Shown: positions 1-13,396, counted from the stretch's first letter. The stretch is 64,000 bases of DNA from Alviniconcha marisindica (GCA_018857735.1 JABMCL010000918.1:28501-92500), one strand, 5' to 3'. Notes: generated by a model not told the origin, from the sequence alone. Made by a program: numbers and translations.

Positions 1-168
1 TAGTTCTTCGTTTTAAACATAGTTTATTTAAGGAGAATCAGTGTTTGATGGAGTTGGGGATGCACTGCCTTAAGACGATTTTACTCTATAAACTGTTACG
101 TCCAGTTTTAATTGCTAATGGTGAGCCTAACCTGTGGTAAAAACATTGCTGGGTTGTCTGTGTTACAG

Positions 169-3100
169 GGTGACCCAGACATGGCTGACAGCCACAGCAC
201 AGAGTCTGTTGTGAAACTGGTGCAGGTAGGTCACATCTTCCTGTTTGGGGCTTCCCCACTTGGGTACACTTGTTGCTCTGGAAACGGTTGCTTAGTGGAG
301 GATGTGCACAGACAAGCCATGATGTCTGTTCTTTTATCTCCTGACACTGGATCCAGCAGTTGCCTCAAGTTTTTATCATTGCTTAGTAACACTGGATAAT
401 TTTATTTTGCCTTTAGAGTTTTGTTGATATTTCCCCTGGTTTATTTTTCTATATTGGTTGCTTGTAGATAGAGCAAATGATACCTTTTATGCAGTATTAT
501 TATTTTGAAGATGGTTGACTATAAATTTGTGGATTATTTTTGCTTATTTTTATTTTGAAACTTGGTTTTATCCCTGCACTGGAAATTTCCAAGCTTGGCA
601 AGCAGAAGTGACTAATGTATCTATACATATACTTACTGTACTTATATAATAATGTGTAAAACCTGTAGTGATGTATATAGAACTTGCTGTGATTGAGTAA
701 AACATTAAACATGTATAATATGTATGTATGAATGTAGAATCAGTAATATTCCTTTTCATCCAAACAACCTGCAGTGAAATGTATGTTTGCTGGTGAGCTA
801 ATCGTCCCAAACACAATGTATACATGTGTTGTAATCAATTTGTGCTGTGTGTTTCTCAATGACAAAGGAGAAAAATAGCCAAGGACAGGTAAATGAATGG
901 TTGCTGTTATTTCCAGTCATGTTTCTGTTGGTTTTAATGTGATCTACAGAGGCCAGCTCCATGTCATCCACACTTTGCAAGTCTCTGTTCATACTCCACA
1001 TCCCCTCAGCCTAGAAATGTACAAACACTGTGAAGCAGGGTGAGATCCTGGGGTCAAGGTTGGGACATTGTGTTCATTAAGGCGGGCCCCAAGGAAGGAG
1101 GCCAGTTGGCCAGAAAACATTGAAAATGAGCTTTTTATTCTTCCCCAAATTGCAGGCTTTATGTGGTGGTTCTGTTAGTAGTTATCCAACAAAAGTACTG
1201 GTTTGCTTTAAATTTGAACTTCCTAGGGAGCAGCCATGCTGGTTCGCTTTTTCCCATTGAAGAGCGGAAGATGATCATCTCATGATCATGATGATGTAAT
1301 GGACACTTCAGCCCCACATGCTGGCCTTGTTCGTGATTTCAAAGACAAAGACAGCCTGATGAAAAGTGACGGCACTCATGATCATGCAACTCTTAAGCAT
1401 CAATTGTTAATCAGCTAAATTATAAATTGGCTGAAAAGCTGACAAGTCTGTTTTTCCATTTTCCTCCTGTTGGGGAAAAACAAGCAGATGGGGACCCAGC
1501 CAGCGCCCTTGTAAACTTGAATCTCACTGGTCAGTTTCACAAACTGTGAGTTTGGGAGTGTGTAGATGGCAGTGGATGGCCTCTGGAAGTGTGTCAGTGT
1601 CAGTCTCACACCCCGAGCATCGCTTTCTGGCACCTTCCTCCAAACTCTGCCAGATTTGGTTACGCCACTGACGGGGCTCTCTTTATTTCCGCACAGCTGT
1701 TCACTGATGCGGTCAGCACCCTCTGAAAGGTTTGGGTACTGATAAGACTGTGGAAGCAGCCTAGCACCCAAGCACACACGTAAACATGAGACGCATCCAC
1801 CCCGGGTTAAAAAAAAGGAGTTTTGTCTCGATTCAAACAATTTTGGTTTTATTTGATTTTGAACTGGCATAAGCAACATGGTCAGTTATAAAACAAACAT
1901 CTGATATAATTTGAGCACCAACAAAAAGCTGCTCGTTAGCTGACAGTTTTCTGACCCTATGGCGTAACTAAATATGGCAGTGGTTGAAGGAAGGATGTTG
2001 TAAACCAGTGCTTGGAGTTTGTGTCAGTCTGTCTAATTGTTGTGTGGAGTGGCACACAGGTCTCATCAGAAATAATCATAATGACGGACTAATCGGTGTA
2101 CCACCCGTTACGGTCTAATTCTCAGAGATCAGAGCCATGTCTGTTTGAGTGTGTGCATGTCTCTTCCTTTATCACCTTCACTCTCTTTTTTCTAATGGTT
2201 GAAGATGGCATGCTAGAGTGTGATTGATAGTGTACATGTCAAGGCTGCCATTTGTTTGGCATTTAAGGGACAGAATGTTCTTTAAAAAAAAATTGAATAA
2301 CTTTAAAGTTACCCACTCATACATTATGCAGGGTAATACTGTTGTTGCAATTTGTTTTCAATACACCTCTCTTTCACTTGAACATAGTGTAGTATAAATA
2401 TTTTTCAACTGGTATTATGAATGTGACAATAATGCAGATCATCAGTCTACTACAGCTTTCAAGTGCTGTTGTGTTGCTTCCAGTGCTTTTTGTTTTGTTG
2501 TTGTGTTGGTCCTGGGATTTCATGTTAAGCTAGCTTTAATTGTTGGCTTACAATGTTGTTGTTTTTCCCTTGAGTCTTTCTCTGTCCTTTGTTTTTCCAT
2601 GATATCACTGTGTTTTGTTTAGAGGCAATGGTGTGGTTTTGGTAAAATGGACTTATTTTAATTTTATTTACTATAATTTTGGGGGTTGGGGGGTAGTATG
2701 AGTATACTTTGTAAAGATTAATGTTTCTAAAGTGTTAAGATGAATTCTTGAAGACATACTCCATCATCCACAAAAAAAAAGCGCAAAAACAAAAATGAGT
2801 TAATGTACTATGTAGTGATCCGTGCCTATCTTCTATCTGTAGCAAAATACTTCTTCTTTTTTAAATAAAAAATTATGTCAGATTTCTCATGCGCTGTTGC
2901 TGTGAGATGTCTATCAAATGCTGTAATAGACCTGTTCAGTGCAGACACACCACATGTAGTTCAGGTGACTGTGACCTAATTTGAGGTCTCAGTGGCATAA
3001 CATATTTAGGCCAATAGTTCAGCCTTCTTTCCTACTCGAGATGAAGCTGTTAACATGTGTTAACAAGATCATTTTATGATATACTTCTGTGGTATTTATT

Positions 3101-3626
3101 TTTCTGAGGGAGATTGTAATGCATCTTGGATAATGTAAAATTTGTAAGCAGTGAAGTAAAAAAAAAAAAATCTGTGCTCACCATAAGTGTGTATAATTAG
3201 AATGTGAGTTTACACATGTGCTCTTTTTGAAAAAGTTTGCAGTAAATATCCGTTGAGTACTCGTACTCAAATATTTAAAAAGAAAAAAAGAAGAAAAAAG
3301 AAAAAGAGAAGCTGTTTAGCTGCTTCTGTTTACATTGCTTTTGCAGTGCATACAGTGCACATCATTTGTCTTTAAATCTAAAAATACAATGCATACAGGC
3401 TACGTCATCTGTCTTTAAATGTAAAAATACAGTGTGTGAGGGTGTATCTTCTATCATTAAATGTAAAAAATACAATGGAACTGCTGTTGAAATAATAATA
3501 ATGTACACTTACCATGTGCTTGTTAATGCCCTGAGCGCTCACATAATACCCGTTAACCTAAGTACAATAATTATACACATGTAGAGCACAGTCCTACCAA
3601 TACAATTTACACAAAGTATTATGTGG

Positions 3627-3723
<97 letters not shown>

Positions 3724-6700
3724 ACTGTAGAAGAAACTGGGTACTGATATGAGTTGGGGCGAAAATACTGAGAGAAGAAGGTTTTCAGTTTGGCTTTAAA
3801 AGATGACAGGGTTGAGCAGTGTCTAAGGTCTTGTGGGTGTGAATTCCAAATGTGAGGTCCACAGCAAGAGAGACCACAATAATCATTGCCAAGCCTCACA
3901 AGGCTTTGCAATCCCTGCTTGTGACAATCTGCAGTAAAGGGGTTTGTGTACATGGGTGTATGAAAAGCCTTTTTTTTTCTCAGAAAAATAATTTGAAAGA
4001 CAGGACCTGCCTGAGGGTGGTCTTTCCTTTTGGGTTCTGCTGTGTACCAGATCATGGGGGTATTTTGTTTTTGAACAGCCAGAGCCATAGTCAAGGCAGC
4101 TGAGTCAATGTGAAAGGAAGATGTTCCCCGGAAGAATGTGTATGAGCATTTGCAGGTCAACCTGTGGAAGCTGTAATGTTTGTATGTGCCCCCAGCTAGT
4201 GCATGGCACCCAGCACCACCACCCCCCCACCCTCCCCACCACCACACATTCTAATCCTAACCATAGATAGGTACTGACACCAACAGCCCTATAGGGAAAA
4301 TTACACTGAGGTCTGAATTATCACTTGTGCTCACTCAGTTAATGACTGCCCCCAGCCTATGCATGCCACCCAGCATCCACCCCACCCCACCCCCCCTCCA
4401 CCCCCCACCCCCCACTTTAATCCTAACCCTACATGCGTACTGACACCAACAGCCCCATAGGGAAAGTTACACTGGGGTCTGAATTATCACCTGTACTCAT
4501 TCAGTCACTGACTGCTGCCCTGACCAGTTCCTTGTTTAGTTGCTGTTTGAACACCCCCCAGTTACTGAGTCAGAACTGTTGCCCACACCGCCGCCCTGCT
4601 CTCCACACCCTTTGCTGGCAGGGTATAGGTATCGGTTGTTGCTCGCTGACTGCTGCCCTGACCAGTTCCCTGTTCAGTTGTTGTTTGAACACTCCCCAGT
4701 TACTGAGTCAGAACTGTTGCCCACACCACCGCTCTGCTCTCCACACCCCTTGCTGGCAGGGTATAGGTATGGGTTGTTGCTCACTGACTGCTGCCCTGAC
4801 CAGTTCCCTGTTTAGTTGTTGTTTGAACACCCCCTAGTTACTGAGTCAGAACTGTTGCCCACACAGCCGCCCTGCTCTCCACACCCCTTGCTGGCAGGGT
4901 ATAGGTATCGGTTGTTGCTCACTGACTGCTGCCCTGACCAGTTCTCTGTTTAGTTGCTGTTTGAACAGCCGCAGTTGCTGAGTCAGAATTGTTGCCCACA
5001 CCGCCGCCCTGCTCTCCACACCCCTTGCTGGCAGGGTATAGGTATCCCTTGTTGCTCACTGACTGCTGCCCTGATCACTTGTGCAAGATCCCCATAGTTG
5101 AGTTCTGGTCAGAACTGGTGCGCATATTCTCAGCCTACTGCCCCTAGTCCTATCCACTCTCCTTGGTTGTTGAAGTTGAGCAGGGGTATCAGTTGGTGCC
5201 CACAACCAGTAGCCCACCCACTTTGGAAAAATGTGATACCCCCCTCCGCTCCCCCCCCCCCTCCACACACACACACACACACCTCACCTCCATCCCATCC
5301 CTCCTAACCCTGCCAGTGTTCTCTCATCTCCTACAGTTCAGGTGTTTCACTTACATTACCATTTTATGGCTTCACTTAACAGTGTAACCTCTTGCTCTTT
5401 GTGGAGTCTGTCACCTTGATGGTTATTTTAGTACAATCATGCTGCAGCTTGTTTGCTCAAATGAACAAGTTTACATAGATGTGAGTATATTATATATAGC
5501 ATTACTAGTAATATATACACTGACATTTAAGATCATTGATCAGACACTGATATTACCACATTTTGTTAAAGTGTATTTTACAATTGACTGACTTTTAATG
5601 CAGTAAGATGAAAACTGCTTTTGTTGTTATTCCATTTGTGGTTCGTGGTCCAGTCTTTATTATTCAGTTCATGATTTTAAATCGAAAAACTGAAGTGTTG
5701 CAAACCTGTCAGTTAACAAAAAGAGTTGTTATGTTAATTCTGATTTCTGAAATCTGTACTGTGGTGTTGGCTGATTAGTACATTACTAGCAGCATATGAA
5801 TTTTAATACATATGTTTCGAATTGTCAAAATATTGTTTTGATCAAAGGTTGGTTTTGTGCAAATAGGAAGGAGTTAGCTGCTGTGTGGAGGTTCTGAAGA
5901 GGAGGAATTATAGATTATTTTGATGTCATTCAGGCAGTGAATGACACATGGTTACCATCAGCCCACAATAACATTCAGTTGCTCAGGATCCTGGGTAAAT
6001 CAGTTTAATGTCCTCTTCCATTTGTCATGATAAAGACAGGCACCAAAATCTCCGGTGGTGGGGATAAAGGACATTGAGTATGTTAACAGAACAGTATTAA
6101 CAGAACATCGTCTCCGCTTGAAAGGCCCATTGTGCATGAAGATGCACAGCAGTGTGGGCCATTTTAATGTACTGTTTCCTCAACCCTGGGGATCAAAATG
6201 ATAAGACTGTCCATAAAGTACAACTCTTGTTTAAGAGACAGGGGAACAAAGCAGAATGGAACTGAGGTCCCAAACCACTTACCAGCCTGGTCATTACTAT
6301 CAAGCCTAAGGCCTCAAGGCATGGACCCTGTTGAGCTTTGTGAGGGTGTGTGAACACTAACTGAGGCCCCAAAACTGGGCATGGACCCTGTTTAGTTATG
6401 TGAGAGTGCGTGTGAGCACTACTCACTGAGGCCCCTGAACTGCTTACCAATGTGGTCCCTTACTACCAGGTCTAAACACCACTGGGCATGGACCCTTTTG
6501 AGTTCTGAGTAGTGCAGAGAGATGGATCAGTTTATTCCTAACGCTACAACCCATTTGTGCTTGTGCTAGATACACACTGATGCTACTGATCATTAACGGC
6601 TGATAGTGAGACACCCATGACACTCGTTCTGCATTGTCTGAGTGGGGGGGGGGGGGGGGGGGGTGTTAGGCGAAGTCGAGGGGTGATGATGTTCATTGGC

Positions 6701-9700
6701 CAGTGTTCCCCACAATGTGGCTCATTCATGGCTTACTGGGCATTGCACTTTGTTTTTAGTCTTGTTGGGAAGGTGGACTGAGTGTCTAGCCGCTTGGGTG
6801 AAAATGATAGCATATCAGAGGCCCTTGTGGTTTTAGCCATGCACATTAAAAAGGTCCGTAAGCAACTTGAGATTAAAGAAAAGTAGCTGGAAACCCTTCC
6901 CAGCTGTTTTGATGGAATTTGCAATCGTGCCTCGGTAGGTGTACACAAAATCAGTACATACACTGACAGGAATAGGTCATATTGTTTGGTCTTATAAACA
7001 CTGCAGCCTCACTAGATAAAGCATCAACCCAAATCACCCACAAAGGCATTTAATAAAGTGCAGATTTAAAAAAAAAAAAAATGGCCTGTTGTGATTGTCT
7101 CAAAGGCAGCAGTGGGGAAGCTTCTGAGGTATGGGTGGAGTGCACATGGGCTTTCCTGAGATTGTATATATATATATATATACCACTGTAAACTGAGCTG
7201 GGCTGAGGTGAACAAAAAGGCTGAGAGAAAAAGAGGGCAGTGAAGACTGACGCTGTGGTGGTGGGGCCAGGTGTTGAAGTACTCGCAGTCGGACTGGAAC
7301 AAGCTGCGGCAGGAGCTGGAGCTGAACTTCCAGGCGCAGCTGCTGGCCAAGGAGCGGGAGTGGAGCAGCAAGCTGGCCGACCGCGACACCAGACTGGCCA
7401 CCCTGGAGGACAACAACAAGAAGCTGCGACAGATCAACGAGGACATGAGGTACGTGGGACAAGTGGAGTCCCCTTACAGTGGGGTCTCTTTCTTTACCCT
7501 GAAGCGATTTGGACGGCAGGGTCATGCTGTTCGCAAGGGTTCTTAACCCCTTCACTGACACAGCCTGTGAAATTTCCGGGCTGAAATGTGCACGCATACT
7601 CACCTGCAGACAGTATATTTGATGGTCCTATAACAAATCTGCTTTCAATGCTACGCATTTTGATAGAAGTCCTTTCACGTGCTCGTGCAAAGAGGGAAAC
7701 GAAGCCTTCATGATTTCAGATTTGGCACTTCTGTTGGTCGTTTTCTGAGTGACGGCGCGGCAAGCATGGAATAAAAGGGTTAATTGTGACTGTGGTTGGT
7801 AATGGGGAAAAGAAAAAGTCAATAAAAGAAAAAGTCAATTGTTTATTCAGGTAAAATGCTAAGTGCATTGAGCTCACTCAGTGGGAAACAGTGCTATAGA
7901 AAATTTATGTATTAGTATTATTATTATTAAAGCACATGCATGGTTGGATAATGGTGATTAGTGTAAAGGTGGACAATATTGACTGAAGTGTAAATATGGA
8001 CAGTGGTAATTGGTGTAAATATGCGCAGCAGTAATAAAAATGTAAAGATAGGCAATGCTTGTGGGTTTCACGATGGACAGTAGACCTTGATGTAACAATG
8101 GGGACAATAGTAATTGACAATGGTGTATAGATTAATATTAATTTTTTGTGTAAATTTCTTAATGGTTACTGAAAATATTCATATTTGTATCAGTATTGTT
8201 GATGGTAATTAGTGTAAAGCTAGACAGTTTTGATTCAGGCATGTAGATTGACAATGGTAACTTGTGTAAAGGTGTGCAGTGGTAATTCAAATATCAAGGT
8301 GGGCAGTGGTAATTCAGATGTAAAGATGGGCAGTGCTTATTGGTTTTATGATGGACAGTGAGCCTTGGTGTAAAGATGGGCTGTGGTAATTCAGATGTCA
8401 AGATGGGCAGTGGTAATTCAAATGTCAAGATGGGCAGTGGTAATTCAAATGTCAAGATGGGCAGTGGTAACTCAGAAGTCAAGATGGGCTGTGGTAATTC
8501 AGATATCAAGATGGGCTGTGGTAATTCAGATGTAAAGATGGGCAGTGGTAATTCAAATGTCAAGATGGGCTGTGGTAATTCAGATGTCAAGGTGGGAAGT
8601 GGTAATTCAGATGTCAAGGTGGGCAGTGGTAATTCAGATGTCAAGATGTGCAGTGGTAATTCAGATGTCAAGATGGGCAGTGGTAATTCAAATGTCAAGA
8701 TGGGCAGTGCTTATTGGTTTAAAGATGGACAGTGAACCTATGTGTGAAGATAGTGACAACAGTCATTGGAGTAAAGACAGGCATTGAATGGTCATTGGTA
8801 TGAATAGCTGTTGTTAATGCTAAAATTTAGTGTCAAGTTGGACAATGATCTTGTGTAAAGAATGTAAAATGAACAGTTGTCATTGGTGTAAAGCTGGACA
8901 GTGGAAGCTGGTGTTTATGTTTACATGGATTGTTTTTATGTGTGCAGGGCTGTCATGGCTGAATTTGAGAAAACAATTGGACAGCTGCAGTGTAAGTGAT
9001 GATTGGCACATGCTGTTTAGTCAGTGTGATAACAATTGTAAGACTAAGAGGTTGTGGCACAGAAAGGCAAAGCATGGGACTGGTACAGTGTGGGTACTAG
9101 CAGAGACTGGTGGAACAAATGTTGTGGCTGTATTTGGTCTTTTCTCCTCCTTCTTCTTTCCAGCCCCAGTAACACACGCTTTTGTACTGTTGTTCCTTTC
9201 ATGGGGATTACGGATTACTTACTGCCTAATGTGTCACTGCTTTCTCTTTTTTCTGCCCCCCCCCCCCACACACACACACCTCACCCCCATTTCTTGGTTT
9301 CCAGCGTTATTGTGTGTATTGACCAGCACATATGTATATGTACCTGTGTTGATGTGGGCAGTGGGGATGCTGAAGTGTGAATTGCATCCTGTGTTCTCTC
9401 CTTTCTTACTCTTCTTCTTCTTTTAGTGTCACTCAAGTTTACTCAAGTTGTGTGTTTTATGAATCCAGCTTAAATTCTTTTTCTTTTTTTTAAAACATGA
9501 CATGGTGATTATGACTGTAAATGCCAAATATAATCAAGTGCAAATGTAGTGATAGGTCATACAATTTTATTTGGAAACTAAAAACTTAAACAATGATTTA
9601 AACACCCCATTTTTGTTGTCATTTTGCTTGTCTTTTTTTGGTCTTTTTTCTTTTTTCCTTAAAAGTGTATTGATCGTTTTACATAGATATACATGTGCAA

Positions 9701-12220
9701 ACTTGTTGTCGTGAATGTACGCCTGCCTCATTCCATGTGCATTTTTATTTGAGAGGTGGTGACAATGACGTATTTAATTGTTGCAGCGGAAAAGGAGAAG
9801 ACGACCAACGCATCCCAACAGTCATTGCAGGATGTAGTGAAGGAGAGGGATCAGGTTGGGATTCTTTGTGATCCAGATGTTTTGAAGTTTATTTATGTAT
9901 CATGACTGGTTATGATAACTTTAAATGTTGGATCGGTCTGCGTGGTCAGACTCAAATTAAAAAAATGGGTTGTAATCCTATGTACTGTAGGAAAAACACA
10001 GCTGAATGTTTTCGGTCAACTTCTTTCTTGCCCCAGAAAGTAGAATTTGCAAAGCAAACATCTGTTAACTTAAAGTGTAACATGTGAATTGACACAACCC
10101 CATTGCTCAGACCAAAGCAACGTGTGAATCGACACAACCCCATTGCTCAGACCTAGGCAGTGTGTTAATTGATGCAACCCCATTGCTCAGACCGAAGCAA
10201 CGTGTGAATCGACACAACCCCATTGCTCAGACCTAGGCAATGTATTAATTGATGCAACCCCATTGCTCAGACCGAAGCAACATGTGGATTGACACAACCC
10301 CATTGCTTAGACCTAGGTGGTGTGTTAATTGACACAACCCCATTGCTCAGACCTAGGCGGTGTGTTAATTGACACAACCCCATTGCTCAGACGTAGGCAG
10401 TGTGTTAATTGACACAACCCCATCTCTCAGACTGAGGCTGCTGCACAACTCTTCCCTCCAAGTCACTGAACAATGACCTAAATGGTGCAGCTGCACTCCT
10501 GTGTTGACCTAAACATTTGAAAATCAGGATGCTGCACATGTGTTCACTTGTGGACAACACCAGATACAAACACATAAGTAGAAGAAGATAGAGCTTAAGA
10601 GTAGGTGAGTAATTATAATAATAAATGATGCATTAATTCCTTTGCAAAGAATGGCTTTTTCATATCGACAATATGGGTTCTATGCATGCGGGAAAATCAC
10701 ACTCACACCTGCAGGCAAAATTAAAACAGCTGAATAATAACATGTTTAGCAGATGAAGACATGCGGTACTAACGTAAGGTAATGTGATACTATAATTATT
10801 CTGTAAAGGAAATTTGATTGAAATATATGCACTATCAGTATAAGCTGCAGAAACACACAGTAACTGCATGAATTCAACTAGTATGCACTATCTGTGTATA
10901 TACTTTAGAGGGATTTACTTTAGCATGTGCTCATGAAATGGCAGTAATTAGCATACAGACCTGTATTTTTCCTCACACCAGCCTAGCACCAGCTAATTTC
11001 TGATTTCATATTCATTATATGACCTGGAATGCTTTGCATTCACAATAATAATAATAAGTAATCCTCACGGTTAAAAATGAACTAACTTGTCATTCAAAAA
11101 ACTTGTCATTCAAAAAACACTTTTCTGTGGTGTTGCTGCTTTTCTACCATGTTCTGTGTGTAAACTCATGAGTGCAGCATTAAATCAACAGGCACTGGAA
11201 GATCTGCAGTCTGTGGAGACGGCTTTCTCCGATCTGCATCGACGCTACGAAAAGACGAAGGGAGTGTTGGATGGATTCAAGCAGGTACAGGGCTGAGAGA
11301 GATGTATGGCTAGAGGTGGCAGTGATGGAGGGGTGCAGTGTGTGCGTGTGGGGTGGGTGAGTGGGGAGGTTGGGGGTTGTTTGCAGGATTGGGGAAGGAT
11401 AAAAAAAAAAAGGTGGACTACTGGTATAGGGTTTTCTACAGTAGTGTACACATCTCTGCATTGATTAGACAGGAAAGTTGTGTATGGTTTTGACACTTGC
11501 TGATGTTGCAGCCATCTCTGAGCATAATTGAAAGACTTATGGGTCCATTGCATCTTTTTATGCTCAAGTTTCAGCACTCTGTGTGTGTGTGTGTGTTTGT
11601 GTGCGTGTGTGTGTGTGTGCGTGTGCATGTGTGTGTGTGTGTGTGCGTGCATGCATGCGTGCGTGCGTGTGTGTGTGCATGTGTGTGTGTGTGCTCATTT
11701 GCAGAATGAGGAGATGCTGAAGAAGTGTGTCCAAGATCTGCAGAACAAGCTGAAGAAGACGGAGCAGAAGGTGCAAATTGTCAAAATGCAAGCAGAAGAA
11801 AAGCTTGAAAAGTAGGCACTCCTTTGATCAACAGTACAGTAGTCTGCATTGATCCTGATTGGTGTGTTTGGTGTGTGGGTGTGTATGTGCATATGTGATG
11901 TGTATGTATGCATGTGCATACACATGGAAAGGTGTGCATGCAATCATGTGTGTATTTAGATTGGATAGAAGTGGGTTGGTGGATGCAGTGGTGTGTAAAT
12001 GTGTGATTTAGTCTCTGATTTTCCCTGGAATGACATGATGACATTATTATCAGCGTTCTTTACTTTGAAATAATGGAGTTTATTACTTCATGGCTGACAG
12101 GTACATTGAGGTAGAAAGTATATGTATCTGCATTTAATGTGAGCAGTAGCATGTACACAATACAGTATGTGATGGTCAGTTAATTAAATGAGTGAGTGTG
12201 GGTGAAAGAGAGGATGTGTG

Positions 12221-12301
<81 letters not shown>

Positions 12302-12953
12302 AAGCGAATGAGTGACCCCATTATGTTTAAGTTTGATGTGTTACTGTTACCAGGGCGACGGAGGAGATTGAGAAAACACAAAAGTCCAGTTCTTCAGAAA
12401 TAGCCAGACTGGAGGCAGCACTACGCAAAGCAGAACTACAAGTGCAGAGCACGGAGAGTAGTCTGGAACAAAAGGTATGTAGCTTGTGGCTTTGTCTGTC
12501 CCCACTGGTAAAAAAACAACAACCAACATACTGACATGCAGGAAATGGTATATGTATTAAAGTTGAGACAGATGGACCTGAGGCTCCTGGCATGATGTAG
12601 TGACTCTAGAACTGTGGAAGCTGATTCCCCAGGCAAGAGGCAGTAGGAAGCATTCTTGAAGGCTCTGGCTCTGTAACATTCCATTGGTGCCACCTTTGGA
12701 GCTAGGGCTCTAGTCGGCAGATTTGGAGAGTTTGCTGCTTATGGCATGCTTGACTAAACAGTTTGATTGTGTATCATTGCGCCTTTAATTTTTAAGCCCT
12801 TTGCCTGTCCTTTGTGGGTCAATTTTAGTGTCATTCTGTGGTGACTGCAGGTAAAAGAGTGTTGAGAAAATATATCTGGTCATTTTATTGCAGGTCAAAG
12901 AGAACAAGGAACTGGCAGCAATATGTGATGAGTTGATCGCAAAAGTGCAATAG
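169..12953 (+). CDS. TACC: TACC family protein, C-terminal coiled-coil part (5' end off window)
   Basis: Exons read as 169-225, 7271-7449, 8948-8991, 9787-9854, 11192-11284, 11705-11811, 12354-12474 and 12894-12953 (stop TAG). All have AG/GT borders and the phases join without a break, giving 242 residues. The chain is one long coiled coil. It follows the vertebrate TACC domain segment by segment: the VLKYSQSDW start, AVMAEFEKTIGQL, the FSDLHRRYEKTKGVLDGFK block, NEEMLKKC, QAEEKLEK, and an end of the ICDELIAK type. TACC proteins bind XMAP215/ch-TOG and act at centrosomes and spindle microtubules; that role is inferred from the family. The first exon (19 residues, Ser/His/Asp rich) precedes the domain and is the least certain. 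Other exons could hide in the 7-kb intron. Which vertebrate paralogue it resembles most cannot be settled here; many invertebrates have only one TACC. Confidence 0.9.
3490..3940 (-). mobile_element. LINE 3' end (non-LTR retrotransposon fragment)
   Basis: On the minus strand, 3910 to 3750 encodes the end of a reverse-transcriptase ORF with the pattern CGPHIWNSHPQDLRHCS followed by SFKAKLKTFFSQYF, a typical C-terminus of CR1-like LINEs. A non-coding tail follows and ends in (ATT)n at 3490-3502. The tail (GGACTGTGCTCTAC ... GCTCAGGGC ... GTACATTATT) is also present in the plus-strand copy at 23300-23742, so the two are members of one family. A CA microsatellite (3631-3719) has expanded between coding end and tail. 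The rest of the element is missing, as with the usual 5' truncation. Confidence 0.75.
3631..3719. repeat. (CA)n microsatellite inside LINE tail
   Basis: About 89 bases of CA with a single interruption near 3667. The sister LINE copy at 23.56 kb has only a short GT run at the same place, so the expansion occurred after insertion. Confidence 0.95.
4190..4508 (+). repeat. Two-copy C-rich tandem duplication (about 170 bp period)
   Basis: Two copies share the order: gcccccagc.. catg.cacccagca, a C-rich run, taatcctaacc, gtactgacaccaacagccc, a block ending in ggtctgaattatcac. The second copy runs straight into the 139-bp array. Confidence 0.7.
4504..5075 (+). repeat. Tandem array, about 139-bp unit, four copies
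   Basis: The unit starts actgactgctgccctgacc and ends gcagggtataggtat. Starts fall near 4507, 4648, 4786, 4923 and a partial one at 5060. Small variants separate the copies. Open frames here come from the repeat and do not resemble a protein. Confidence 0.85.
7547..7779. mobile_element. TTAA-flanked short element, piggyBac-MITE-like
   Basis: TTAA occurs at 7543-7546 and 7780-7783. The left end reads CCCCTTCACTGACAC and the right end, read inward on the other strand, CCCTTTTATTCC. Only the first few bases match, which is what very short CCCTTT-type termini of piggyBac-like MITEs show. There is no coding capacity in 233 bases. It lies in a TACC intron just after the exon at 7271. TTAA could also be chance. 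Confidence 0.35.
7855..7930 (+). mobile_element. Retroposon 3' tail ending in (ATT)n
   Basis: The sequence has the layout gctaagtgcattgagctc, cagtgctatagaaa, then a run of att at 7914-7929. This is the common non-LTR tail of the GCGC-CTTGAGC ... GCGCTATA(T)AAA ... (ATT)n type. No reverse-transcriptase part remains. Confidence 0.5.
8270..8712 (+). repeat. 27-bp minisatellite
   Basis: The unit is aagatgggcagtggtaattc plus agatgtc, roughly 15 copies. The flanks from about 7960 to 8890 hold decayed forms. As 27 is a multiple of three, both strands stay open and give false ORFs with a nine-residue period (MGSGNSDVK). Confidence 0.9.
10075..10437 (+). repeat. 40-bp tandem repeat, nine copies with no indels
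   Basis: The core acaaccccattgctcag recurs every 40 bases exactly (cattgctcag at 10101, 10141, 10181 and so on to 10421). Point differences split the units into two types, aagcaacgtgtgaatcgac and taggcagtgtgttaattgac, which partly alternate. It lies in a TACC intron between the exons at 9787 and 11192. Confidence 0.9.
11579..11700 (+). repeat. GT/GC-rich microsatellite next to a TACC splice acceptor
   Basis: Imperfect (GT)n with GC and AT interruptions reaches to within about 10 bases of the acceptor at 11704. It takes the place of a normal polypyrimidine tract. Confidence 0.9.
12217..12300 (+). repeat. (GT)n(GA)n compound microsatellite
   Basis: A GT run (to about 12268) is followed directly by a GA run. 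It sits 53 bases before the TACC exon at 12354. Confidence 0.95.
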
Positions 12954-13396
12954 GTGAGGCATTTTTTTGTGTTGTTTTGGAAATGTACTTTTGTGGCCTA
13001 CCTTTTGAAATGTTTTGCAGTATTCATGTTAAGCGTAGGGGGGCAAAACATGGAAGTTGAATTGCAACATGTTTGAGTTTGCCATCGGGGGAAGTGTGGC
13101 TCTCATCTGCATGCACCTAGGAGAATTGAGATTAAGTGTCTGATGAGCTCTCAGACAAAGAAAAACAAAGTATTTTGAATGGGAACAATCTTGAAAGAGT
13201 ATTCTGGCGAGAGGGGACTTTGCACAAAAATGGGAGGAAAATCTGTCCCTGCCAGACTGTGGATCAGTAAATCCATCAAAAGTGTTGGACTGGTTGATCC
13301 CACACATCTTGGACATCAAAGGGTCATAACCTGCTGGACAAATGGTCTGACATGATGGCAGAGAGTTTGACATGGTCTGGTTACTCCAAACAGTTT

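Larger units (their letters stand above)
226..7270 (+). other. Large TACC intron, repeat-rich
   Basis: This stretch is AT-rich DNA with no exon that I can support. It holds a minus-strand LINE 3' end (3490-3940), a CA microsatellite, two duplicated C-rich segments (4190-4508), a 139-bp tandem array (4504-5075) and a G homopolymer near 6643-6663. Open frames here lack TACC-like heptads or convincing splice borders. Confidence 0.5.

Noticed and set aside
1415..1879. 154-codon minus frame
   Set aside because: No domain, and antisense inside a TACC intron; composition does not support coding.
10081..10435. CRISPR-like regular array
   Set aside because: Units are directly adjacent with no unique spacers, in an intron of an animal gene.
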